19,417 nt of DNA. It comes from SCUN01 sp964343975 (GTDB lineage Bacteria > Acidobacteriota > Vicinamibacteria > Vicinamibacterales > SCN-69-37). The notes under the pieces were generated by a model, which was not told the DNA's origin, ran no database searches, and saw only the letters and a list, made by a program, of their open reading frames with translations. The position numbers and the translations under genes are program-made. Shown here in pieces: positions 7,087 to 13,693 of this stretch. The DNA is taken from the NCBI GenBank assembly GCA_964343975.1, contig CAYFLU010000053.1, forward strand, positions 1 through 19,417, read 5' to 3'. How positions within the stretch are numbered: position 1 is the stretch's first letter; each line of letters starts with the position of its first letter.

Positions 7087-8151
7087 ATGTCCGAAGCCAC
7101 CGCCGTCACTCTTGCCGCGAGCCAACGGTTCGCGGCCCTGCATCGCCTGATCGGCAACACCCCGCTCGTGGCGATCGACTTCCTGTACAAGCACGAACCG
7201 CGCGTGCTCTACGCGAAACAGGAATCGCTCAACTTCACCGGCAGCATCAAAGACCGCATGGCGCTCTTCATCATGGAGCGCGCCTATCGCACCGGCGTGG
7301 TCGCGCCCGGCGCGCGCATAGCCGAAGCCACGAGCGGCAACACCGGCATCTCATTCTCCGCGGTGGGCCGGTCGCTCGGTCATCCGGTCACGATCTTCAT
7401 GCCCGACTGGATGAGCATCGAACGGATGTCGCTCATCTCGAGCTTCGGCGCGACGATCGTGCCGGTCAGCCGCGCGCAAGGTGGCTTCCTCGGGTCGATC
7501 AAGCTGTCTGAAGAACTGGCCGCCGCCGATCCGTCGGTGTTCCTGCCGCGCCAGTTCGCGAACGAAGCCAACGTCGAAGCCCACTACAAGACCACCGGGC
7601 CGGAGATCTGGTCGCAGCTCGCGTCGGCCGGCATCACGCCCGATGCGTTTGTCGCCGGCGTCGGCACGGGCGGCACCGTGATGGGCGTGGGCCGTTTTCT
7701 GAAAGAACGCCGCCCGTCGATCAAGGTGCATCCGCTCGAACCGGCGGAGTCGCCGACGATGTCGACCGGGCACAAAGTCGGGCAGCATCGCATTCAGGGC
7801 ATCTCGGACGAGTTCATTCCCGAGATCGTCAAACTCGATCAGCTCGACGAGATCGTGGCGGTGAACGACGGCGACGCGATCCTGATGGCGCAGATGCTCG
7901 CGCACCATGGTCTCGCCGTGGGGATTTCCTCGGGTGCGAACTTCCTCGGCGCGGTGAAAGCGCAGAACGCGCTCGGCGCGAGCGCGGCCGTCGTGACGGT
8001 GTTCTCCGACAGCAACAAGAAGTATCTGAGCACGGACCTGCTGCGGCCCGAGCCGGTCAAAGACGGCTATCTGTCGCCCGATATCGAGATCGTCGGGTTC
8101 CGCGCGCTGGCGCGCGTGTGCGCGATGTGCTTCGACGCGCCGGTCGGCTGA
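7087..8151 (+). CDS. PLP-dependent cysteine synthase-like enzyme (fold type II)
   Basis: A 354-aa protein of the cysteine synthase/cystathionine beta-synthase family. The PLP lysine is Lys55 in NFTGSIKDRM; the phosphate-binding and substrate loops are TSGNTG (82-87) and GVGTGGT (191-197); GISSGAN (279-285) supplies the serine facing the pyridine nitrogen. LIGNTPLV near residue 21 is the usual N-terminal signature. Family members make cysteine from O-acetylserine and sulfide, or related C-beta substitutions; the exact substrate is uncertain because NFTGS differs from the common NPTGS/NPGGS. It ends in a short tail with CAMC (345-348). GGAGGG at 7075-7080, 6 nt before ATG, supports the start. 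The open frame extends far upstream, but that stretch is out of frame with the HDOD gene. It sits 32 nt after HDOD and may be cotranscribed, although no functional link is evident. Confidence 0.9.
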   Translation: MSEATAVTLAASQRFAALHRLIGNTPLVAIDFLYKHEPRVLYAKQESLNFTGSIKDRMALFIMERAYRTGVVAPGARIAEATSGNTGISFSAVGRSLGHPVTIFMPDWMSIERMSLISSFGATIVPVSRAQGGFLGSIKLSEELAAADPSVFLPRQFANEANVEAHYKTTGPEIWSQLASAGITPDAFVAGVGTGGTVMGVGRFLKERRPSIKVHPLEPAESPTMSTGHKVGQHRIQGISDEFIPEIVKLDQLDEIVAVNDGDAILMAQMLAHHGLAVGISSGANFLGAVKAQNALGASAAVVTVFSDSNKKYLSTDLLRPEPVKDGYLSPDIEIVGFRALARVCAMCFDAPVG

Positions 8152-8159
8152 CCGGCGCG
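8136..8159. terminator. 10-bp hairpin between convergent genes
   Basis: Bases 8136-8145 and 8150-8159 are perfect reverse complements around a 4-nt loop and overlap the stop of the PLP enzyme; the convergent DUF885 gene ends at 8164. The position suits a bidirectional transcription end point. No T-run is seen on either strand. Confidence 0.45.
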
Positions 8160-8163
8160 CGCG

Positions 8164-10125
8164 TCACTTGCCGCTCTTCAGCTCCGCGAAGAGCGCGTCT
8201 TTGAAGTACCCCGACGGGATCGTGCCCTGGCGGATGAACGCCAGATGGAACGCCTTGGCCGAGAACGCGGCGCCGAGCGTGCGCGCCGCTTCTTCGCGGA
8301 GCGCGTAGATCTGGGCCTTGCCGAGACGGTACGTGATGGCCTGTGTCGGCCACTTCGAATACCGGAAGATGGCGCGCTCGGCCGCATCACAGCTCGCGCG
8401 TTTGGCGCCCGCGAGACCCGGCGCCTGACACGAGCCCGGCAGGAAATCCACGACCTCCGAGAACAGCGTCGTCGCGGCGTCGTACGTGAGCCGGCCCGTA
8501 TGGAGGCCCGTGTCGATCCGCACGCGCAGATCGCGATAGAGCTGGCCCTGCAACTGGTAGAGGTGCTCTTCCGGCGTGTAGAACCCGTTCGGCGCATCGG
8601 CCTGCGGCTCGGCCATGAGCGCCTCGGCGTAGAGGCCCCAGCCCTCGGCCGACAACGAGTCTTCCCACATTGACGACGAGTCTTCGACCGCGCCGGGCGT
8701 GAGCCACCGCACCGGCGAAATCAGGTCGCGGTATTTCGTCATGACTTTGTAGTACCAGTCGTGTCCCGGAAAGCCTTCGTGCGCCGACAGGTCCGCGATG
8801 GCCGCGCGGTTGTTGCTCTGCAGCGCAGCGAGATCGTTGTGCGTCGGCGTCACATAGAAGCGCCCGACGCCGGTGTTCTTGAACGGGGGCGCGGGATAGT
8901 AGGCGGCGCCGTCGATCGACGCCTCGAGCGGCGGCGGTGTCTCGGTCACGTCGAGTTTGTATTCGGCCGGCACGTCGAAGAGCCCCGTGCGCCGCGCGAA
9001 CTCCACGAGGCGGAACGCCGCGTCGCGGTACCACGACACCATCTCGGCATCCGACTTCGGGAAGTCCTTCGACAGCTGATCAAACACCGCGCGCACGGCC
9101 GGGCCGTCCTCGGCAGGCAGGGTCCAATGCTTCGCGGCGCCGATCTCGCGCGCCAGCTTCACCATCTGGCTGCGCGTGGATTCGACGACCGGCCAGGCCT
9201 GCTCGAACAGCGTGGCCGCGTTCTCCGACAGCCGCAGGTTGTTCTTGAGCGCCCAGTTGTAGTCGGCCTCGCCCATCGCATACGCATCCGCCGCAAACGC
9301 CGGCTTGATCGTCTTGCAGGCAGCATCCGCGCAATACGTCGTCGCGACGAACGTGCGGAACGCGCGATACGCGGCCGCGGCCTCCGCACTGGCCTTGCGG
9401 AGCGCGGCCAGGCGCGTGTCGCGATCGGCGCCCGTCATCCGCTCGGCGGCGAGCTTCGGCAGGGTGTCGGCGAAGTACTTCGCGGTGCTCTCGGATGACC
9501 CGATGCCGTCGCGCAGGATCATGCGCCGGTCGGGCGTGTTCTTCGCCGCCACGCCGGCCGTGAGCTGCGCCGAGGCGCGCTCGAGAAAGGCCGGGATCGC
9601 CTGCACGCGCCGGGTGACGAGCGTCCACTCGTCGGCCGTGCCGTAGCTCGGCGACTTGGGATCGGCGCTCATCGGCGTCATGCCCTGGAGCTGCCAATCG
9701 ATCGCGCGGAACGGCTCGATCACGTAGGTGTCGAGCGCCCGTTCCTGATAGCGGCGATCGCGGTGCTGATGCAGGAGGAACGCGACCTGGGCCAGCGTCA
9801 CCTCGCGGTCGATGCGGGTCGCCGGCGACAGCGTGTCGGGCGCGATCGCGGTGAGCGTCTGCCGCACGCCGGCCAGCCACTGATCTTCCGCCGCGAGCGC
9901 CGCCGCCGAATGATCCCGCAGCGTGCCGTCGACGTCATGGAGCGACGGGTCGAGCCCCGCGCCGCCGAGATAGGTATTGGTCGTGGGATTCCGTCGCAAT
10001 GACTCCACGACGTACGCGTGCACGGCGGCGGCGAGGGGTTTGTCGCCGGCCGGGTCGGGCGCCGGGGCCGGGCGGCTGCAGGCACTCGCGAGACAAAGCA
10101 CACAGAGGACCGACCGAATTCGCAT
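8164..10125 (-). CDS. DUF885-family lipoprotein, predicted zinc metallopeptidase
   Basis: A 653-aa protein. The ATG at 10125 opens a short lipoprotein-type signal (MRIRSVLCVLCLASAC) with Cys16 as the likely lipidation site; Ala at -3 is a little atypical. The bulk is one DUF885 domain. Its zinc motif HEGFPGH (449-455) is followed by EGWGLYAEAL (494-503), whose Glu is the expected third ligand; DTGLHTGRLT (538-547) and TQAITYRLGKAQI (594-606) are family hallmarks. DUF885 proteins are predicted helical-bundle peptidases with few characterised members. Cys265/Cys270 and Cys566/Cys579 could pair as disulfides outside the cytoplasm. The gene is convergent with the PLP enzyme, and its start codon is only 22 nt from that of the divergent Gfo/Idh/MocA operon. 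A peptidase role is inferred from the motif. Confidence 0.9.
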   Translation of the reverse strand: MRIRSVLCVLCLASACSRPAPAPDPAGDKPLAAAVHAYVVESLRRNPTTNTYLGGAGLDPSLHDVDGTLRDHSAAALAAEDQWLAGVRQTLTAIAPDTLSPATRIDREVTLAQVAFLLHQHRDRRYQERALDTYVIEPFRAIDWQLQGMTPMSADPKSPSYGTADEWTLVTRRVQAIPAFLERASAQLTAGVAAKNTPDRRMILRDGIGSSESTAKYFADTLPKLAAERMTGADRDTRLAALRKASAEAAAAYRAFRTFVATTYCADAACKTIKPAFAADAYAMGEADYNWALKNNLRLSENAATLFEQAWPVVESTRSQMVKLAREIGAAKHWTLPAEDGPAVRAVFDQLSKDFPKSDAEMVSWYRDAAFRLVEFARRTGLFDVPAEYKLDVTETPPPLEASIDGAAYYPAPPFKNTGVGRFYVTPTHNDLAALQSNNRAAIADLSAHEGFPGHDWYYKVMTKYRDLISPVRWLTPGAVEDSSSMWEDSLSAEGWGLYAEALMAEPQADAPNGFYTPEEHLYQLQGQLYRDLRVRIDTGLHTGRLTYDAATTLFSEVVDFLPGSCQAPGLAGAKRASCDAAERAIFRYSKWPTQAITYRLGKAQIYALREEAARTLGAAFSAKAFHLAFIRQGTIPSGYFKDALFAELKSGK

Positions 10126-10136
10126 GGCCAAAGTAT

Positions 10137-10140
10137 AGGA
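10137..10140 (+). promoter_or_regulatory. Ribosome binding site (AGGA) for the Gfo/Idh/MocA gene
   Basis: AGGA lies 7 nt before GTG 10148 and supports that non-ATG start. It is inside the 22-nt gap (10126-10147) between two divergent start codons, which also carries a small A/T-rich patch (TATAGGATTAT). Confidence 0.5.
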
Positions 10141-10147
10141 TTATCCG

Positions 10148-11116
10148 GTGCCCGAACCGATCCGACTGGCGTTCCTCGGGTGTGGGTTTGTCACCGGGGT
10201 GCACAGCCGGCATTTGCGAAAGCTCAGGAGCGACTTCACCTGGGGCTACGCGAGCCGTGTGCCTGCCAAGGCCGAAGACTATCAGCGCCGCTACGGCGGC
10301 TTTGCCGCGTTTCCGAGTTACGAGGCGGCGCTCGCCGATCCACGCGTGGACGCGGTCGTCATCTCCGTGCCGCCGACCCTCCATGCCCCGCTCGCGCTCC
10401 AGGCGCTCGCCGCGGGCAAGCACGTGCTCATCGAGAAGCCGGCCCTCATGTCTCTCGATCAGTATGCGGCCGTGATCGCCGCGCGCGACCGCGCGCAGCG
10501 CACCGCCATGGTCGCCGAGAACGATCACTACAAGCCACTCGCCGAAGTGCTCCGCACGCAGTTGAAGCGCGGCGCCATCGGCGAGATGGTGATGGCCCAC
10601 TTCCTCACGATCTTCAAACGCCTCAAGACCGCAAACAACTGGCGCAACGACGAGTCGATCGCCGGCGGTGACGCGTTCTTCGAGGAAGGCATCCACTGGC
10701 TGCACTTCATCGGCAGCCTCGGCCCGCGCATCGTGTCGGCGCGCGGCTTTCGCCCGACCCTCTCGCAGCAACCGCCCGATACCCGCAAGAAGAGCATGGT
10801 CGTGTCGTTTCACTACGACAACGGCGCGGTGGGCTCGCTCCTCTACACACGCGAAGTGCCGTCGTTCTTCCATGGCATGCGGTTTTCGAAGATCATGGGG
10901 CGCGACGGCATCCTGACGTTCGAGTCGAGCGGCGGGATCGTGCTGGTGCACGGCCGGGGCGGCCCACGGGTCATCTTCCCGGTGCCGGTTGACGTGCGCG
11001 GATACCGCGCGATGTATCGCGACTTCGCCCGCGCGATCCGGACGGGCGCACCGCCCGAGATGCACCTCGAACGCGCGATGGATGATCACCGGCTGATGGA
11101 ACAGATCTACGCGTGA
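10148..11116 (+). CDS. Gfo/Idh/MocA-family NAD(P)-dependent oxidoreductase
   Basis: A 322-aa protein with GTG start. The N-terminal Rossmann half (~4-120) has the dinucleotide motif GCGFVTGVH (11-19) and the family's EKP (96-98), whose Lys is normally catalytic. The C-terminal alpha/beta half contains GGDAFFEEGIHWLHFIG (173-189), matching the GGG-x-D-x-G-x-H region where the His (183) acts in catalysis. Members oxidise or reduce sugars, inositols and other cyclic polyols using NAD(P). It is the first gene of a tight operon: its TGA overlaps the GTG of the GMC gene by 4 nt (11113-11116), so translation is probably coupled. No secretion signal is seen, so it should be cytoplasmic. The substrate is unknown; a role with the GMC enzyme in sugar or glycoside oxidation is inference. 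Confidence 0.92.
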   Translation: MPEPIRLAFLGCGFVTGVHSRHLRKLRSDFTWGYASRVPAKAEDYQRRYGGFAAFPSYEAALADPRVDAVVISVPPTLHAPLALQALAAGKHVLIEKPALMSLDQYAAVIAARDRAQRTAMVAENDHYKPLAEVLRTQLKRGAIGEMVMAHFLTIFKRLKTANNWRNDESIAGGDAFFEEGIHWLHFIGSLGPRIVSARGFRPTLSQQPPDTRKKSMVVSFHYDNGAVGSLLYTREVPSFFHGMRFSKIMGRDGILTFESSGGIVLVHGRGGPRVIFPVPVDVRGYRAMYRDFARAIRTGAPPEMHLERAMDDHRLMEQIYA

Positions 11117-12627
11117 CCGCGCACTACGACGTCGTCATCATCGGGAGCGGCGCCGGCGGCGGGACGATGGCCCGCGCGCTGGCCGACTCGGGCGCGCGCA
11201 TCCTCGTGCTCGAGCGCGGCGAAGCCGTGCCGCAGGAAGACGACAACTGGGACGCCTGGGCCGTTTGGAATCGCAAGAAATACCGCGACAAAGAACTCTG
11301 GATCGACGACACGGGCACGCCCTTCCTCCCCTACACGCACTACAACGTCGGCGGCAATTCGAAGTTCTGGGGCAGCGTGCTGTACCGGCTGCGCAAGGAA
11401 GATTTCGGCCCGCTCGAGTTGATGGACGGGCTTTCGCCCGCCTGGCCGATTCAGTACGAAGATCTGGCGCCGTACTACGACCAGGCGGAAGCGCTGTATC
11501 ACGTGCACGGCGCCACCGACGGCGATCCCACCGAGCCGCCGCGCGGCGCCTATCCGTATCCGCCGATTCCCCACGCGCCCGGCATGGCCAAGCTGGTCGA
11601 GAAGATGCGCGGCCTCGGCCTCCATCCCTCGGCCCTGCCGCTCGGCGTGATCCATCCGAACGAACCCGGCGGCTGCGTCCTCTGCAACACGTGCAACTCG
11701 TTCCCCTGCAAGATCCACCGCAAGAGCGACGCCGAAGTGTGCTGCGTGTTGCCCGCCCAGCAATACCCGAACGTCGAGGTCTGGACGGGCGCGAAAGCCG
11801 AGCGCATCCTGACGACGCCGTCGGGCACGGTCGCCGAGGCCGTGGACGTCCTGCACCGCGGCGAACGCAAGCGCATCCACGCCGGCACGATCGTCGTGTC
11901 GTGCGGCGCGGTCAACTCGGCGGCGCTGCTCTTGAAGTCGGCGAATGACAGGCATCCGAACGGCCTCGCCAACTCGTCGGGCCTCGTCGGCGCGCGCTAC
12001 ATGGCGCACCTGGCGACGATGATGCAGACGTTCCATCCGTTCCGGGTGAATCACGACGTCTTTCAGAAAACGGTTGCCATCAACGACTTCTACCTGCCGG
12101 GGCCCGGCCGCCCGTATCCGCTCGGCCAGATCCAGGCACAAGGCCGTACGCACGGCGTGATGGTCTACACCGTCGCCCCGGTTCTGCCGGTGAGCCTGTG
12201 TGATGCCTGGGTGGCGCGCGGCGTGGACTGGCTCGCGATGTCGGAAGACCTGCCGAGCCCCAAGAACCGCGTGATGGTCGATGCGCAGGGCCGCATCGTG
12301 CTGAAGTATCAGCCGAACAACGTCCGCGCGCACCGCCAGCTGGTGAAAGAAACAAAGCGCGTGATGCGGCAACTCGGCTTCTGGGTCACGATGACCTACA
12401 ACCACGGCAACCGGAACACCACGCATCAGTGCGGCACGCTGGTCTTCGGCAGCGACCCGGCCCAGTCGGTGCTCGATCCGTTCTGCCGCGCCCACGACCT
12501 CGACAACCTCTACGTCGTCGACGCGTCGTTCTTCCCGTCATCGGCCGCGGTGAATCCCGCGCTCACGATCATTGCGCAGGCACTGCGCGTGGCCGATCAT
12601 CTCCGCCCCCGTCTGAAGGGACACTAG
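11113..12627 (+). CDS. GMC-family FAD oxidoreductase with cysteine-rich insert
   Basis: A 504-aa flavoprotein. VVIIGSGAGGGT (7-18) is the FAD ADP-binding motif. NVGGNSKFWGS (78-88) is the second flavin signature. THQCGT (437-442) carries the GMC active-site His438, and NPALTIIAQA (481-490) the second catalytic position and FAD end motif. A cysteine cluster lies mid-protein: C188, C191, C194, C199, then C210-C211 (CVLCNTCNSFPC core). In the related FAD-glucose dehydrogenase alpha subunits, cysteines in the corresponding region bind a 3Fe-4S cluster, so this may be an Fe-S flavoprotein passing electrons to a carrier; that is inference. No signal peptide or Tat motif is visible. The GTG start overlaps the upstream stop (GTGA). 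Family members oxidise alcohols or sugar hydroxyls; the substrate is unknown. Confidence 0.92.
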   Translation: MTAHYDVVIIGSGAGGGTMARALADSGARILVLERGEAVPQEDDNWDAWAVWNRKKYRDKELWIDDTGTPFLPYTHYNVGGNSKFWGSVLYRLRKEDFGPLELMDGLSPAWPIQYEDLAPYYDQAEALYHVHGATDGDPTEPPRGAYPYPPIPHAPGMAKLVEKMRGLGLHPSALPLGVIHPNEPGGCVLCNTCNSFPCKIHRKSDAEVCCVLPAQQYPNVEVWTGAKAERILTTPSGTVAEAVDVLHRGERKRIHAGTIVVSCGAVNSAALLLKSANDRHPNGLANSSGLVGARYMAHLATMMQTFHPFRVNHDVFQKTVAINDFYLPGPGRPYPLGQIQAQGRTHGVMVYTVAPVLPVSLCDAWVARGVDWLAMSEDLPSPKNRVMVDAQGRIVLKYQPNNVRAHRQLVKETKRVMRQLGFWVTMTYNHGNRNTTHQCGTLVFGSDPAQSVLDPFCRAHDLDNLYVVDASFFPSSAAVNPALTIIAQALRVADHLRPRLKGH

Positions 12628-12629
12628 CC

Positions 12630-13148
12630 ATGCGCGTGCGCGACTTCTCACACACCGGATTGACCGTCTCCGACTTCAACAAAGCGGTGAAGTTCTACTG
12701 GGAGGTGTTCGGCTGCCCGCTCATCGGCGTGTCGGACGCGCCGCCCGCGCGCGTGAAGGCGTTCTTCGGCGTCGGCCACGACGTGGACGCGCCGAGCTGC
12801 AAGATCGGCTGGATCCGCGTGCCGGGCAATGCGGTGCTCGAGATCTTCGGCTTCGAGCCGAAGCTGCCGGCCGAAAAGATTCCGTGGAACCGCGTCGGGC
12901 TCACGCACATCTCGTTCAACGTGCGCAACGTGCACAAGTGGCACGACTATCTGGTGAGTAAGGGCGTGGAGATCGTCAGCAAGCCCGAGCAGTCGCCGCG
13001 AGGGCACTGGTTCTTCTTCGTGCGGGATTTCGACGGGAATCTGGTCGAGATGATCGACCAGAAAAAGATGCACTACGTGATCAAGTTTCTGGGCCCCCTC
13101 GGCGGATGGGTGTTCCGCCGAGGGATGTACAAGAAGTATTACGAGTAG
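12630..13148 (+). CDS. VOC-family (glyoxalase/dioxygenase superfamily) metalloprotein
   Basis: A 172-aa protein with two beta-alpha-beta-beta-beta modules. The N-terminal module opens with FSHTGLTVSDFNKAVKFYWE and the second with GLTHISFNVRNV. All four usual metal-ligand positions are filled: His8, Glu71 (VLEIFGF), His93 (LTHISF) and Glu140 (GNLVEMI). That fits a glyoxalase-I, epimerase or dioxygenase-like metal site. An extra C-terminal basic/aromatic tail (~148-172) follows the fold. The ATG is 2 nt after the GMC stop, with AAGGG at 12616-12620 as ribosome site, so the gene is part of the same operon. It probably isomerises or cleaves a product of the two oxidoreductases; the reaction cannot be assigned from sequence. 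Confidence 0.88.
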   Translation: MRVRDFSHTGLTVSDFNKAVKFYWEVFGCPLIGVSDAPPARVKAFFGVGHDVDAPSCKIGWIRVPGNAVLEIFGFEPKLPAEKIPWNRVGLTHISFNVRNVHKWHDYLVSKGVEIVSKPEQSPRGHWFFFVRDFDGNLVEMIDQKKMHYVIKFLGPLGGWVFRRGMYKKYYE

Positions 13149-13151
13149 CGC

Positions 13152-13577
13152 CTACTTGATTTCGTAGGTGCCGTCCGGCAGGCGCTCCGAGCGGTGCGCC
13201 GTGTGGCACGTGCGGCACGTGGCGCCCATCGCCTGCGACGCCGCGCCGAGGGCCGCTTCGTCCTTGGCCTTGGCCGCCGCCGCGAGATCGGCGACCGCCT
13301 TGTTCAGATCGGTCGCGGCCTTGACCGCGTCTTCGACCTTCTTCTCCTGCCAGAACTTCAGCGTCGTCTCGGCGAACGGCTTGAGCGCCGCCGCGTCGGC
13401 CGCCACGCCGTCGAAGTCCTTCGCGGTCACATGCCCGCGCAACTTCATGTTGGTGGCATTGATGCCCTTCATCGCCTCGGCGAAGCTCGCCGGCGCCTTT
13501 TCATTGGCGGCGACCACCGCCACACCCAGCACGACGACCATGGCGGCCACCGCGCGCTTCCACTGCTGCTGATTCAT
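13152..13577 (-). CDS. Class II cytochrome c (cytochrome c'-type), periplasmic
   Basis: A 141-aa protein. ATG 13577 follows GGGGAG (13583-13588, read on the minus strand) and opens a signal peptide (hydrophobic ~9-23, cleavage near VVAANE). The mature part is helix-rich, Ala/Lys-rich and ends with the single haem site CRTCH (121-125), the C-terminal location typical of four-helix class II cytochromes. An early M-K-x-I segment (37-40, then Leu46) lies where the family places its distal haem residues; whether a sixth ligand is used cannot be told. Such proteins handle electrons or bind NO. The gene is convergent with the VOC gene (3-nt gap) and divergent from the HEAT/cyclophilin gene. The respiratory cluster 2.8 kb away is a plausible but unproven partner. 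Confidence 0.9.
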   Translation of the reverse strand: MNQQQWKRAVAAMVVVLGVAVVAANEKAPASFAEAMKGINATNMKLRGHVTAKDFDGVAADAAALKPFAETTLKFWQEKKVEDAVKAATDLNKAVADLAAAAKAKDEAALGAASQAMGATCRTCHTAHRSERLPDGTYEIK

Positions 13578-13659
13578 GTCTTCTCCCCACGATGGCCGGA
13601 CCATCCAGCCATAGAAAGTGCGTCCGGATACTACCAGCACGGCTGCCCGGCGACGCCTT

Positions 13660-13676
13660 GTAACTGTGTCAGTTAC
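13660..13676. promoter_or_regulatory. 17-bp dyad in the cytochrome c'/cyclophilin divergent promoter region
   Basis: GTAACT (13660-13665) and AGTTAC (13671-13676) are perfect inverted arms around GTGTC. The element is 17 nt before the cyclophilin start and 83 nt before the cytochrome start, so a dimeric regulator could act on either. Size and spacing fit an operator; no regulator is known. Confidence 0.35.
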
Positions 13677-13693
13677 GCATACACTTCTCGGCC

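Noticed and set aside
9935..11089. A 384-codon minus-strand open frame spanning the DUF885 start and the Gfo/Idh/MocA gene
   Set aside because: It overlaps two well-supported genes and shows no recognisable motif; it is a codon-bias shadow.
11107..12495. A 462-codon minus-strand open frame opposite the GMC gene
   Set aside because: Low-complexity His/Arg/Val-rich product without domains, antisense to a gene with clear FAD and active-site motifs.
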